Assembly: GCF_009617755.1 (NCBI RefSeq)
Contig: NZ_BGZH01000002.1
Location: forward strand, 548,250 to 612,249
Source: Marinobacter salsuginis
Lineage (GTDB): Bacteria; Pseudomonadota; Gammaproteobacteria; Pseudomonadales; Oleiphilaceae
Direction of reading: 5' to 3'
Length of the DNA stretch: 64,000 nt
Position 1 is the stretch's first letter. Each line of letters opens with the position of its first letter. A program made the translations under genes and the position numbers. Shown here piece after piece: positions 1 to 9,369 of this stretch. The notes below the pieces were generated by a model. The model had not been told where the DNA came from. It saw only the letters and a list, made by a program, of their open reading frames with translations, and made no database searches.

Positions 1-510
1 CAGCTCGAGGAAATGGCCAAAGGCCCTCTCGTGCAGGGCCTCGGGACCGCTCACGCCCCGTTCCGCCAGCATCCGGGCAGGCTCGCCCGCGGGGTCCAGC
101 GCCGGACCGGGCCGGCGGACTACCACCACGTGGGCCAGTTCCGGAATCTGCTGCCATTCCCGCCAGCGATCGAACCCGGCAAAGGCATCGGTGCCAACCA
201 CCATCACCAGGGGCTCACGGGGTCCCAGCTCGGCCCGCAGCTGACGCAGGGTATCGGCCGTGTAGGAGGCCCCCTCCCGCGCCAGTTCCCGGTCGTCAAT
301 CCGTAACTGGGGCTCGTTGGCCACCGCCAGCCTCAGCAGCGCCAGGCGCTGGCCAGAGGAAGCCCCGGTCTGGCCCCGATGCGGCGGAATATGACAGGGC
401 ACCAGGCTGACGTACTCCACGCCAAGACGGTCACTGATTTCAAGGGCCAGCCTCAGGTGGCCATGATGCACCGGATCGAAGGTTCCACCATAAATGACAT
501 GCATGGGCAT
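1..510 (-). CDS. nadD: Nicotinate-nucleotide adenylyltransferase, 3' end cut by window
   Basis: Transfers AMP from ATP to nicotinate mononucleotide, making deamido-NAD in cytoplasmic NAD synthesis. The visible 170 residues begin with the nucleotidyltransferase signature GGTFDPVHHGH, which carries the HxGH ATP-binding motif. A VVGTDAF segment lies near residue 100. NadD is usually about 215 residues, so roughly 45 C-terminal residues lie outside the window. The start ATG at 510 shares one base with the proA stop (TGATG), so the two are translationally coupled. A second in-frame ATG two codons later is an alternative start. The product assignment is firm. Confidence 0.93.
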   Translation of the reverse strand, partial: MPMHVIYGGTFDPVHHGHLRLALEISDRLGVEYVSLVPCHIPPHRGQTGASSGQRLALLRLAVANEPQLRIDDRELAREGASYTADTLRQLRAELGPREPLVMVVGTDAFAGFDRWREWQQIPELAHVVVVRRPGPALDPAGEPARMLAERGVSGPEALHERAFGHFLEL

Positions 511-1766
511 CAGGTCCGGATATGCCCGTCACCGAAGACCACGTACTTCTGGGACGTGAGCCCCTCGAGCCCCACCGGACCCCGGGCGTGGATCTTGTCA
601 GTGGAGATACCGATTTCAGCCCCCAGACCATACTCAAAGCCGTCCGCGAAGCGCGTGGACGCATTAACCATCACCGAACTGGAATCCACCTCCGTGATGA
701 ACCGACGCGCCCTCGTGTAGTTCTCGGTGATGATACTGTCGGTATGCTGGGAACTGTAACGGTTGATATGCTCAATAGCGCCATCCAGCCCGTCAACCAC
801 GCGCACCGCCAGCACCGGAGCCAGGTATTCGGCCTCCCAGTCCGCCTCGGTGGCTTCTGCCACGCCGTCTACGATGGCCCGGGTCCGTTCACAGCCCCGC
901 AGTTCCACACCTTTCTCAACGAAGGCCTGCGCAAGCAGAGGCAGGATATCCTCAGCGATCTCGGCGTCGACCAGCAGGGTTTCCATGGTGTTGCAGGTAC
1001 CGTACCGATGGGTTTTGGCATTGATCGCCACTTTCATCGCCTTTTCCGGATCCGCATGGCTGTCGATGTAGACATGACAGACACCATCCAGGTGCTTGAT
1101 GACCGGCACCCGGGCATCTCGGCTGATGCGCTCGATCAGGCCTTTGCCACCTCTGGGCACAATCACATCGACATACTCCGGCATGGTGATCAACTCACCC
1201 ACGGCCGCGCGATCCGTTGTTTTGATTACCTGTACCGCGTTCTCGGGCAGCCCGGCTCTCGCCAGCCCCTCAGAAAGACAACGGGCGATGGCTTGGTTGG
1301 AATGAATGGACTCGGAGCCGCCCCGGAGAATGGTTGCATTGCCGGATTTCAGGCACAGACTCGCAGCCTCGACCGTCACATTGGGGCGTGACTCGTAAAT
1401 AATACCGATGACGCCAAGCGGAACACGCATCTTGCCCACCTGGATACCGGAGGGACGGTAGGCCATGTCGGTAATGGCACCGATCGGGTCCGGCAACGAC
1501 GCGACCTGACGAAGGCCCTCGATCATGGTATCGATTCGCTGGGGCGTGAGCTCCAGACGATCGAGCATCGCCGCATCCAGGCCATTTTCACGGCCCCTCT
1601 GCAGGTCTTTGCCATTGGCCAGGCCCAGTTCTTCCCGGGCTGCATCCAGAGCCTCGGCCGTCGCCAGGAGCGCCTGATTACGCACGGCCGTGGTCGAACG
1701 AGCCACTCCGGTTGCCGCTGCTCGGGCTTGCTGCCCAACCTCAGCCATGTACGCTGCAATATCCAT
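510..1766 (-). CDS. proA: Gamma-glutamyl phosphate reductase
   Basis: NADPH-dependent reduction of gamma-glutamyl phosphate to glutamate semialdehyde, the second step of proline synthesis. The 418-residue length matches the family (about 415-420). Aldehyde-dehydrogenase-fold features include the segment [10 protein letters not shown] near residue 125 and the catalytic-cysteine region [13 protein letters not shown] near residue 255. The C-terminal [17 protein letters not shown] block is characteristic of ProA. The ATG at 1766 has an AAAGGT ribosome site nearby. It is the first gene of a proA-nadD pair and is divergent from the GGDEF operon across a 185-bp gap. Confidence 0.96.
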   Translation of the reverse strand: MDIAAYMAEVGQQARAAATGVARSTTAVRNQALLATAEALDAAREELGLANGKDLQRGRENGLDAAMLDRLELTPQRIDTMIEGLRQVASLPDPIGAITDMAYRPSGIQVGKMRVPLGVIGIIYESRPNVTVEAASLCLKSGNATILRGGSESIHSNQAIARCLSEGLARAGLPENAVQVIKTTDRAAVGELITMPEYVDVIVPRGGKGLIERISRDARVPVIKHLDGVCHVYIDSHADPEKAMKVAINAKTHRYGTCNTMETLLVDAEIAEDILPLLAQAFVEKGVELRGCERTRAIVDGVAEATEADWEAEYLAPVLAVRVVDGLDGAIEHINRYSSQHTDSIITENYTRARRFITEVDSSSVMVNASTRFADGFEYGLGAEIGISTDKIHARGPVGLEGLTSQKYVVFGDGHIRT

Positions 1767-1951
1767 TCAAATACCTTTCTGTTTTCAAGCGGAATCAGGA
1801 ATAAGTGCCTAACTTTACCTTTCCCGTTTCAAGTACGCATCCCAAACAGATATTATACCGCTGCGATATGCCATACTCGGAACCTGAAGGAGCTTTTGAT
1901 CAACTCCCCGGGGTCGTTTTTTTCAGGGAGCTCAGGAAAAGGAAGGACACC

Positions 1952-2968
1952 ATGGCCCAGATGGCCGAAAAATTCCTGTTAAGCAAATTGTCACGGGCAG
2001 GTTTCGCGGCCCTGATCGCCATTGCGACGCTTTGTGCCTTGCTGGGAGAGCCCATGGTTGCAGCAGCCGCAGCTGCGGCCTCAGGCATTGTAATCTCTGG
2101 CAAAACCTTCCACCCCAGCCGGGTGAATCAGCCCTGGCCCCGAGTCCAGCAGGCCTTTTTTGCCATTCTTCTGCTGATTCTTCTGGCCGGCTTCTGGACC
2201 GGCCCCTGGGTGCTTAGCCACTGGCTCTACGCACTTCCACTGGCCGCTTTCGCACTGGTTCCGCCCGCGGCCGCTGTACTGGTGACGCTGCTGATCGCTG
2301 TTCTGGCGATGATCGCGACACAATGGGGCGTTGGCCTTGCCGACCGCCACCAAATGATCAGCGCTTTTCTGCTCACCATGCTGCTCTCTGCGCTGCTGGT
2401 CTTCCTTCGCGACTACAAAGCCCGGCAACTGGCCCCGTTGCGTCGGACCGATGAACTTACCCAGGCTGCCAGCCGGGAATATCTTTCCGCTGATCTGCAC
2501 AAGGAAATCCAGCGCAGCGAGCGGGAAGGTACGGACATGTCCGTTATCATGATCGGACTGGACACCCACCTCAGCGACAATGATCCCGACGAAGACATAC
2601 GCTCGATACTTCCTCGCATTGGTCGCTACCTGCACTCCCAGATCCGTGACTTCGATACCTATTACCGGGTGGCCGATCTTCAGTTTCTGGTGATCCTGCC
2701 AGGCATCTCCACCAGCGACGCCATCACCCGTGCCGAGACGATCCGCAAGGGCCTGGCAACACTTCTCGAGTCCCACGGCATGAACCTCACTGTCAGCACC
2801 GGGATCGCCGGCCTGAATATCGGTGACGATGCCAACAGCCTTCAGCAAAGCGCAGCGAATGCCCTGCGCCGGGCCCAGCAGCAGGGTGGCAACCGGAGCC
2901 AGGCCTACAGTTCATGGTCGCAGCCGGCGCAACCGGGCCAACCTCAGGCACAGGGACCGGCATCATGA
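1952..2968 (+). CDS. Membrane protein with degenerate GGDEF domain (first of pair)
   Basis: A 338-residue protein. About six hydrophobic segments lie between residues 15 and 152, including an alanine run near residues 37-43. A cytoplasmic GGDEF-fold domain follows from about residue 165. The fold is recognisable from the entry motif TDELTQAASREYLS and the late segment VSTGIA. The catalytic GG(D/E)EF slot reads VADLQF at about residues 240-245, so diguanylate cyclase activity is unlikely. The tail is rich in Gln and Pro. I chose the ATG at 1952 because AAGGA sits just upstream; the frame is open back to 1805. Its stop overlaps the next start by 4 bp (ATGA). The role is unknown; a sensor or scaffold function is inference. 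Confidence 0.82.
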   Translation: MAQMAEKFLLSKLSRAGFAALIAIATLCALLGEPMVAAAAAAASGIVISGKTFHPSRVNQPWPRVQQAFFAILLLILLAGFWTGPWVLSHWLYALPLAAFALVPPAAAVLVTLLIAVLAMIATQWGVGLADRHQMISAFLLTMLLSALLVFLRDYKARQLAPLRRTDELTQAASREYLSADLHKEIQRSEREGTDMSVIMIGLDTHLSDNDPDEDIRSILPRIGRYLHSQIRDFDTYYRVADLQFLVILPGISTSDAITRAETIRKGLATLLESHGMNLTVSTGIAGLNIGDDANSLQQSAANALRRAQQQGGNRSQAYSSWSQPAQPGQPQAQGPAS

Positions 2969-3963
2969 CAGAGACCCGACTCCGAACCTGGACCCACGCC
3001 TTCGGCTATGGCATCGCCTGCCTGTTCATTTTCACCCTGGCCATGCAGAACCTGCGTTACGGCTTCTACGAGCTTTTCTATCTGGCCTCCGGGATGGCGG
3101 TCCTGACCCTGGCTGGCGCCATTTACACCATTATCTGTCGCCGGCACCAACTGTCAGCGCCAGGGCACCTTATCATTCTCTCCGGCCTGAACAGCGGCAT
3201 GCTGGCAGCACTGCTGACCATGGATGCACCCGGCATCAGCCACTGGGCAATGCCCCTGCTCGTACTGAACCTGCTGATCCTGCCGTTGCGACAGGGTGTG
3301 GGGCTCTCCCTTTTGCTATTGGTGCCCATGACGATCCTCCTGTTCCTGGAACAGGCGCCGGCTGACGCCATTGCCATTACCGGGGGGCTGTTTATTCTTC
3401 TGGCGGTCGCCGCCCTGTACATCTGGCACTACGATCATATGGCACAGTCGGCCGAGGATCTGGCCATCACCGATCCGGTGACCGGCGCCCACAACGCGCG
3501 CTTCCTCGATGAAACCCTGCAGAAAGAAATCAGCCGCGCCATAGCCACCGGCCATTGCCTCTCAGTGATCGACCTGAGCATCGATTACGCGGATGAGGTA
3601 GCCGACCTCCACGGCAGAGATCAGGTCCAGGGCCTGTTCCGGGATATGACCGAACACCTCTTTGGCGTGATTCGTGCCGGTGACACCCTGTATACCCTGA
3701 AAGACTTCGAGTTTTTCCTGATCCTGCCATTTACGCCGGAGGAAGGGGTGAGGGTGATAGCCGAGCGGATTCGCCGGACCATCGCTGAGCACCATTGGCC
3801 TGTGGTAGGCAAAGCCACTGTCAGCCTGGGCTGCACCACCCGAGGCAGCGGCGACACCCGAACCGACACACTCCGCAATCGGGCCCACCAGGCCATGGAG
3901 GAAGCTCGCAGACGCGGCACGGATTCGGTCTGGTTCAGCCCGGGAGAAACCATCGAAACATGA
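2965..3963 (+). CDS. Membrane protein with degenerate GGDEF domain (second of pair)
   Basis: A 332-residue protein with the same plan as the gene before it. Five or six hydrophobic segments lie between residues 11 and 155, then a GGDEF-like domain from about residue 165. The entry motif TDPVTGAHNARFLDE is well kept, but the GG(D/E)EF slot is LKDFEF at about residues 245-250. The segment GKATVSLGCT and a final EARRRGTDSV block match the C-terminal part of the fold. Both ends overlap their neighbours by ATGA, so the three genes should be translated as a unit. The pair probably arose by tandem duplication followed by divergence (inference). Loss of the active site in both copies suggests a non-catalytic role. 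Confidence 0.82.
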   Translation: MTETRLRTWTHAFGYGIACLFIFTLAMQNLRYGFYELFYLASGMAVLTLAGAIYTIICRRHQLSAPGHLIILSGLNSGMLAALLTMDAPGISHWAMPLLVLNLLILPLRQGVGLSLLLLVPMTILLFLEQAPADAIAITGGLFILLAVAALYIWHYDHMAQSAEDLAITDPVTGAHNARFLDETLQKEISRAIATGHCLSVIDLSIDYADEVADLHGRDQVQGLFRDMTEHLFGVIRAGDTLYTLKDFEFFLILPFTPEEGVRVIAERIRRTIAEHHWPVVGKATVSLGCTTRGSGDTRTDTLRNRAHQAMEEARRRGTDSVWFSPGETIET

Positions 3964-5411
3964 GCAGTGCCTGGCTGAATGACCTGTCGGCATGGCTGAG
4001 CCTGCATCCCGGCTGGCTTGCTACGGCGCTGTTTACGACCGCTTTTATCGAATCCCTTGCCATCGCCGGCATTATTGTCCCGGGTGTTGCCATACTGTTT
4101 GCCGTCGCTGTGCTGGCCGGTGAAACCGGGATGCCCTTGCCAGAAGCATTGCTCTGGGCGGGGCTGGGCGCCATTGCGGGCGATACGGCAAGCTTCGGTC
4201 TCGGGCGACTGCTGCAGGGTCGACTCACAACGTCCTGGCCACTGAGCCGTTATCCCAAAATTATCAGCACCGGCGAGCGTTTCTTTAACCGTCACGGTGG
4301 CAAAAGCGTGATCATCGGCCGCTTTGTCGGGCCGGTACGACCGGTTATTCCTCTCGTGGCCGGGGCCCTGATGATGTCCTGGCGTCGCTTTCTGGCCTTC
4401 AACATCGGCTCGGCCATCGCCTGGGCACCGGTTTATATCTTCCCGGGATTTCTCGTGGGCAGTGCCCTGGCTAGCGAGATCAGGCCGCCTGCGCACTTCT
4501 ATGCGGTGATCGGTATCAGCCTCGCGGCCCTGACCGTGGTCTATTTCGTGCTATTGCGGTTCCAGCTGGGGCTTGGCGAAAGCAGCCGCTTCTACCAATG
4601 GCTGAAACAGTGGATGGCACAGTACGACGCCACTCACCGATTCTGGCGCCTGTATACCAATCAGCGCCCGGCCCGGGAAGGTGAATTTCCGCTGGCCTCA
4701 TTCATGCTCGCACTGGGCGCTTCCGCCCTGCTGTTACTCTGGGGACAACTGGCCACAGCGACTCACCTGCTTGATGGGTTCGACCGGGCGACTCTTCTCT
4801 GGTTCGAGCAACTCCGCCAGCCGCTGCTCGATGGTCCCTTCATTGCCATCACGCTGCTTGGTGACGCCCCGGTACTTGTGGCTGCCGGTGCCCTGGCATG
4901 CGCAGCAATGATGTTCCGAGGCTACTACGCCGCTGCTGTCCATATTGTGGTGGCCGTCGTTTTAACGGTGGTTCTGGTCTGGGCCCTGAAATCTCTGCTC
5001 GGCGTTCCCCGGCCGGAAGAAGTCATGGGGCCACCGAATTCCGGCGCCTTCCCGAGCGGCCATACGGCAGGTATTACCTTGCTGGTTACCCTGCTGGCAA
5101 GCTTCGTTGCCGGTGAAAGCCGGCACCGAAAGCGCTGGCACTACTATGTCCTGCTCTCTCTCCCATTGGTTCCTGTGGCTCTAAGCCGGCTTTACCTGGG
5201 GGTTCACTGGTTCACTGACGTGATCGGAGGGTTGCTACTGGCGCTGGCTGTCACCGGAGCCGTACGGGCGAGCTACAGCCGGTACGACAAGGTCCCTTTG
5301 GCACCGGATATAACCATCGTAGCTGCAGCAGTTGTATGGGCGGTATTTGCAGGCGGGTATATCGTGCTGTCATGGGACGAAGCCGTACTGAATTTCCGTC
5401 CGATCGGCTAG
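3960..5411 (+). CDS. DedA family / PAP2 phosphatase fusion membrane protein
   Basis: A 483-residue bifunctional inner-membrane protein. Residues 1 to about 200 are DedA (SNARE-associated) type: FIESLAIAGIIVPG near residue 29 and GRFVGPVRPVIPLVAG near residue 121. The C-terminal half is a PAP2 lipid phosphatase with all three motifs. These are KSLLGVPRP from about residue 344, PSGHTAG from about 365, and SRLYLGVHWFTD from about 409. PAP2 enzymes dephosphorylate lipid phosphates or undecaprenyl pyrophosphate. DedA proteins include undecaprenyl-phosphate and phospholipid translocases. A coupled dephosphorylate-and-flip role in lipid carrier recycling is plausible but unproven. The start ATG overlaps the previous stop (ATGA). 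The fused architecture is known in proteobacteria. Confidence 0.9.
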   Translation: MSSAWLNDLSAWLSLHPGWLATALFTTAFIESLAIAGIIVPGVAILFAVAVLAGETGMPLPEALLWAGLGAIAGDTASFGLGRLLQGRLTTSWPLSRYPKIISTGERFFNRHGGKSVIIGRFVGPVRPVIPLVAGALMMSWRRFLAFNIGSAIAWAPVYIFPGFLVGSALASEIRPPAHFYAVIGISLAALTVVYFVLLRFQLGLGESSRFYQWLKQWMAQYDATHRFWRLYTNQRPAREGEFPLASFMLALGASALLLLWGQLATATHLLDGFDRATLLWFEQLRQPLLDGPFIAITLLGDAPVLVAAGALACAAMMFRGYYAAAVHIVVAVVLTVVLVWALKSLLGVPRPEEVMGPPNSGAFPSGHTAGITLLVTLLASFVAGESRHRKRWHYYVLLSLPLVPVALSRLYLGVHWFTDVIGGLLLALAVTGAVRASYSRYDKVPLAPDITIVAAAVVWAVFAGGYIVLSWDEAVLNFRPIG

Positions 5412-5420
5412 AACCTAGCC
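5406..5420. repeat. Inverted repeat carrying two convergent stop codons
   Basis: GGCTAG and CTAGCC separated by AAC. The plus-strand TAG stop (5409-5411) and the minus-strand TAG stop (5415-5417) lie inside the two arms. There is no U-tract. Three of the six pairs are forced by the two TAG stops facing each other. Confidence 0.7.
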
Positions 5421-6008
5421 CTCCTCGAGCGCTTCCAGAAGCTCCTGAAGTCGGCTCAGGCGTTCCAGCGGGTCCTGCAACTCTACCAGTTTCTGCTTTT
5501 CCTGTTTGTCCAGAGGCAATAGCTCCGTAAGCCTCCAGCCAACATCCCGGGCATCGCCATAATCAATGTCCATGTTCAGATCGCGGATGACCGGATGCCG
5601 GAACAGCGCCTTGAGCACGGAGGGCAGTTCGCTATAGCGCGCCGGCACCTCACTCTCTGACTCTTCCAGCAGGCACTCCACGTCGCCAACATTCAGCCCG
5701 TCTTCCTGTTGCCAGCTCCGAACCACCGACACCTTGGATTCACCCTCAACAGTAATCCCCAGAAGGCCGTTATCAAGCTGTTGGAAATCGATAATTCGCA
5801 CATAGGTGCCAATGTCGTAAAAGGCTGCGGTGCGCCCGGTCTCTCCGCCTTCCTGCAACAGCACCACAACGAACCCGCGATCCTCCTTGAGGCAACGCGT
5901 CAGCATGTCGATGTAGCGCGGCTCGAACAGCTGCAATGGAATCCTCCCCCTGGGCAGGACGATGGAATTCAGGGGGAACAAAGGTACATTCATAAGCGCA
6001 ACAGTCAC
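5415..6008 (-). CDS. Lon N-terminal substrate-binding-domain protein
   Basis: A 197-residue stand-alone LON substrate-binding domain (PUA-like fold) without the AAA+ or protease parts of Lon. The hallmark is the N-terminal segment LFPLNSIVLPRGRIPLQLFE followed by PRYIDML. The C-terminus is an acidic, Leu-rich helix. Function is unknown in most bacteria, where it is presumed to bind peptides or proteins. The ORF opens with GTG at 6008. An ATG at 5993, right at the conserved domain, is an equally good start, and neither has a strong ribosome site. It lies 34 bp downstream of the HDOD gene on the same strand, so the two are probably cotranscribed. Confidence 0.85.
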   Translation of the reverse strand: MTVALMNVPLFPLNSIVLPRGRIPLQLFEPRYIDMLTRCLKEDRGFVVVLLQEGGETGRTAAFYDIGTYVRIIDFQQLDNGLLGITVEGESKVSVVRSWQQEDGLNVGDVECLLEESESEVPARYSELPSVLKALFRHPVIRDLNMDIDYGDARDVGWRLTELLPLDKQEKQKLVELQDPLERLSRLQELLEALEEG

Positions 6009-6042
6009 CGGAAAGCAGACTCCACAGTTTACACAGCCCGCA

Positions 6043-7299
6043 TCATCGGATGGCCAACAATTGCTGAACTTCGTCGACCCGGGCCCTGGCCTCCGTCAGA
6101 AGCTGCAAACTGCGGGAGGCATTGAGTTCAAGTTCACCCAGACGCCGATACGCCGGCACCTGATCGAACGGGGGCAGCTCGGCATTCTGGCTGGAACCAA
6201 TCATCGAATGCAATTGCGCCACGATAACCACATCCACGAGCTGGGGCGTCGTCTCGCGGCATTCATAGCCCCAGTCTTCGGCATGGCGGACCGCTTCCAC
6301 AAAGGCCGGCGGGAAGGACCAGTTCTCGAGTACAGCAGTGCCCACGTCTGCCCTGAGCTCCCTGATCGCATGGCTCAGGTTGGCCTCATCGGCAAAGAGG
6401 TTCACATGGTGTTCAGCCTGGACGAGTATCGGCACCACGCCAATATCGTGGAGCAAGCCCGCCAGCAACGCCTCCTCCGGATTCAGTTTCGTGGCGTGAT
6501 CCGCCAACACCCAGCACAGGGCTGCCACCTCCCGGGAATGCCGCCAGAGCTTTTCCATCTCTTTCTGAAGTGACGCCTGGCGGGTCTTGAATACCTCCCG
6601 CATGGAAAACACCGTCACCAGTTGCCGGGTGGTACGCATGCCAAGGCGAACCACGGCTTCCCGGACGTTCCGGACGTCACTGAACCCTCTGTACAGAGGG
6701 CTGTTGCAGGCGCGGACCAGTTTGGCCGCCATAGCCGGGTCCGCTGACACCGCCAGCGCTACCTGATCCGCCGTTGATTCCTCTCGATCGACCGCTCGCC
6801 GCACTTTCCACGCCACATCCGGCACACTGGGCAGCTTGACCTGGTTCGACCGCAACTCCGACAGGAACTCCATCAGCAGGTGATGCTCCTCGCTCTCCAG
6901 CCCTCCATTACCTTCACCTGAATCCATCTCAACCTGTTCGACAGGCGCCGAACGCAGCAACTGGTTAAGGATGTCCTGCTCGACAACCAGGAATTCAGAG
7001 GGTTTGACAGCCGTAACGTCATACATACGGGGTTGGAGCCGGGCAATGGGGTTCTGGGCCTTCTCGGTTTCAGCTTCGATGATTGTTTTCCGGCCATCCA
7101 CGGATTCAAGTTCGATCTTTCCCGCTACCAGGAAAAAGTCCAGACCATCCCGGACACCCCGCTCCAGAACCCTTTGTCCGGGCCCATGAGTCCGTCGCTC
7201 GGCGCGGCTGGCAAGCAGGACCAGTTGATCATCGGTCAGCCGGTTTAATGGCTGAAACTCTTTCAGGCGACGAAGCGGCAGGCTTTCCTGGCCGGCCAT
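6043..7299 (-). CDS. HDOD domain protein with N-terminal cyclic-nucleotide-binding-like domain
   Basis: About 418 residues. Residues 1-115 resemble a cAMP-binding (CRP-like) beta-roll. The phosphate-binding-cassette region reads NPIARLQPRMYDVTA and lacks the usual GE...R contacts, so ligand binding is doubtful. Residues from about 145 to 345 form an HDOD domain (LPSVPDVAWKVRR, ACNSPLYRG, AGLLHDIGVVPIL). HDOD is a metal-independent relative of HD phosphohydrolases, common in regulatory and chemotaxis-linked proteins. The ATG at 7299 is preferred over 7305 because AAGGAG sits 7 bp upstream of it. Probable operon with the LON-domain gene. The specific function is unknown. Confidence 0.85.
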   Translation of the reverse strand: MAGQESLPLRRLKEFQPLNRLTDDQLVLLASRAERRTHGPGQRVLERGVRDGLDFFLVAGKIELESVDGRKTIIEAETEKAQNPIARLQPRMYDVTAVKPSEFLVVEQDILNQLLRSAPVEQVEMDSGEGNGGLESEEHHLLMEFLSELRSNQVKLPSVPDVAWKVRRAVDREESTADQVALAVSADPAMAAKLVRACNSPLYRGFSDVRNVREAVVRLGMRTTRQLVTVFSMREVFKTRQASLQKEMEKLWRHSREVAALCWVLADHATKLNPEEALLAGLLHDIGVVPILVQAEHHVNLFADEANLSHAIRELRADVGTAVLENWSFPPAFVEAVRHAEDWGYECRETTPQLVDVVIVAQLHSMIGSSQNAELPPFDQVPAYRRLGELELNASRSLQLLTEARARVDEVQQLLAIR

Positions 7300-7459
7300 A
7301 GGCATACTCCTTGTCGGTTCAAACCGGAAAATAAGTTGGCAATTGTGTTAACTATTGTAAACAGCGACTCTGAAAACAACCATGCGCCTCGAGTCTAATC
7401 TGGTATCCTCTGTTTTTTTGATCACCGTCATCAGGTAACAACAGAGAGAACAGAACACC

Positions 7460-9295
7460 ATGCCTCAGTATCGTTCGCGGACATCCACCGCAGGTCGCAA
7501 CATGGCCGGCGCCCGTGCCCTTTGGCGCGCTACCGGTATGAAAGACGGAGATTTCGGCAAACCCATTATCGCGGTTGCCAACTCTTTCACTCAGTTCGTG
7601 CCGGGCCATGTGCACCTCAAAGACCTCGGTCAGCTGGTGTGCCGCGAAATCGAGGCAGCCAGGGGTGTTGCCAAGGAATTCAACACCATCGCGGTCGACG
7701 ACGGCATCGCCATGGGCCACGACGGCATGCTGTACTCCCTGCCATCCCGGGAAATCATTGCGGATTCGGTAGAGTACATGGTGAACGCCCACTGCGCCGA
7801 CGCTCTCGTCTGTATTTCCAACTGCGACAAGATCACCCCGGGCATGCTGATGGCCGCCATGCGCCTGAACATCCCCACGATTTTCGTCTCCGGCGGACCC
7901 ATGGAAGCAGGCAAGACCAAACTGTCCGAGCACAAGCTCGATCTGGTGGACGCCATGGTCATTGCTGCAGACCCCAACGCCTCCGACGAACAGGTGGAAG
8001 AGTATGAGCGCAGCGCCTGTCCCACCTGTGGCTCCTGTTCCGGCATGTTCACCGCCAACTCCATGAACTGCCTCACCGAAGCCATCGGTCTGGCGCTGCC
8101 GGGCAACGGCTCACTCCTGGCCACGCACGCCGACCGGGAACAGCTGTTCCTGAAGGCCGGTCGACAGATTGTGGAGAATGCGCGGCGCTATTACGAGGAA
8201 GACGACGCCAGCGTTCTGCCTCTGAGCATTGCCTCAATGGCGGCCTTTGAGAATGCCATGGTTATGGACATCGCCATGGGCGGCTCGACAAACACCATCC
8301 TTCACTTGCTGGCGGCCGCCCAGGAAGGCGGCGTTCCGTTCACCCTGAACGAAATCGACCAGCTGTCGCGCAAAGTTCCGCAGCTGTGCAAAGTCGCGCC
8401 CAACTCGCCCAAATACCATATGGAAGACGTGCACCGTGCAGGTGGCATCATGGGCATTCTCGGCGAATTGGAACGAGGCGGATTGATCAACACCGATCTT
8501 CCGACGGTTCACAGCAAAACCATGAAGGAAGCGTTGGAGACCTGGGACATCATGAGGTCGCCGACCACCGAAGTGGTCGAGTTCTACAGAGCCGGGCCTG
8601 CCGGCATTCCCACCCAGACGGCCTTCTCCCAGAGCACCCGTTGGCCAACACTCGATGGCGACCGGGAAACCGGCTGTATACGCTCGGTTGAGCACGCCTA
8701 CAGCTCCGAGGGCGGCCTGGCGGTGCTTTACGGCAATATTGCCCTTGACGGCTGCGTGGTCAAAACCGCGGGGGTGGACGAAAGCATCTATGTATTCGAA
8801 GGCAAGGCCCGGGTATTCGAGAGCCAGGATTCTGCCGTTGCCGGCATTCTCGCAGACGAGATCAAGCCGGGTGAGGTTGTGATCATCCGCTATGAAGGCC
8901 CCCGTGGTGGCCCGGGCATGCAGGAAATGCTCTATCCGACCAGCTATCTGAAATCCAAGGGCCTCGGAAAGGATTGCGCACTGCTGACAGACGGACGTTT
9001 CTCAGGCGGCACCTCGGGCCTGTCCATCGGCCACGCGTCGCCGGAGGCAGCCGCCGGTGGAGCCATTGGACTGATCGAGAATGGCGATACGATCCGCATC
9101 GACATTCCGAACCGTAGCATCAACGTTGAAGTCGACCAGCGCGAGCTCGATCGTCGCCGGGAAGCCCGGGATGCCAAGGGCTGGAAACCGGAACTGCCGC
9201 GGGACCGCAAGGTATCTGCAGCCCTGAAAGCCTATGCGCTACTGGCCACAAGTGCCGACAAGGGTGCCGTTCGGGATCTGGAAAAGCTCGACTGA
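7460..9295 (+). CDS. ilvD: Dihydroxy-acid dehydratase
   Basis: Iron-sulfur dehydratase of valine and isoleucine synthesis, converting 2,3-dihydroxy-3-methyl acids to 2-keto acids (and feeding leucine and pantothenate). The 611 residues match the enterobacterial enzyme (616). Cluster-ligand motifs are present: [12 protein letters not shown] near residue 117 and [18 protein letters not shown] near residue 191. The C-terminal [22 protein letters not shown] block is also present, with the ligand-proximal Ser. The ATG at 7460 follows a purine-rich stretch and is divergent from the HDOD gene. It ends just before a strong terminator hairpin, so it is monocistronic. Confidence 0.97.
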   Translation: MPQYRSRTSTAGRNMAGARALWRATGMKDGDFGKPIIAVANSFTQFVPGHVHLKDLGQLVCREIEAARGVAKEFNTIAVDDGIAMGHDGMLYSLPSREIIADSVEYMVNAHCADALVCISNCDKITPGMLMAAMRLNIPTIFVSGGPMEAGKTKLSEHKLDLVDAMVIAADPNASDEQVEEYERSACPTCGSCSGMFTANSMNCLTEAIGLALPGNGSLLATHADREQLFLKAGRQIVENARRYYEEDDASVLPLSIASMAAFENAMVMDIAMGGSTNTILHLLAAAQEGGVPFTLNEIDQLSRKVPQLCKVAPNSPKYHMEDVHRAGGIMGILGELERGGLINTDLPTVHSKTMKEALETWDIMRSPTTEVVEFYRAGPAGIPTQTAFSQSTRWPTLDGDRETGCIRSVEHAYSSEGGLAVLYGNIALDGCVVKTAGVDESIYVFEGKARVFESQDSAVAGILADEIKPGEVVIIRYEGPRGGPGMQEMLYPTSYLKSKGLGKDCALLTDGRFSGGTSGLSIGHASPEAAAGGAIGLIENGDTIRIDIPNRSINVEVDQRELDRRREARDAKGWKPELPRDRKVSAALKAYALLATSADKGAVRDLEKLD

Positions 9296-9316
9296 AAATC
9301 CTGAACGCTGGCCAGT

Positions 9317-9353
9317 AAAAAAGCCCGGCGGGGAAACCCGGCGGGCTTTTTCT
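9317..9353. terminator. Bidirectional terminator between ilvD and the peptidoglycan-binding gene
   Basis: AGCCCG-CGGG arms with one mismatch, a GAAA-type loop, an A-run before and a T-run after. It works for both convergent transcripts. Confidence 0.85.
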
Positions 9354-9369
9354 GTTCAGAAGATTCCGG

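Noticed and set aside
1805..1951. 49-codon N-terminal extension of the first GGDEF protein
   Set aside because: No ribosome site at 1805, while ATG 1952 has AAGGA. The extension also covers the intergenic promoter region.
2081..4496. Long minus-strand open frames opposite the GGDEF operon (2081-2848, 3621-4496)
   Set aside because: They mirror the third-position GC of the plus-strand genes, lack ribosome sites and resemble no family.
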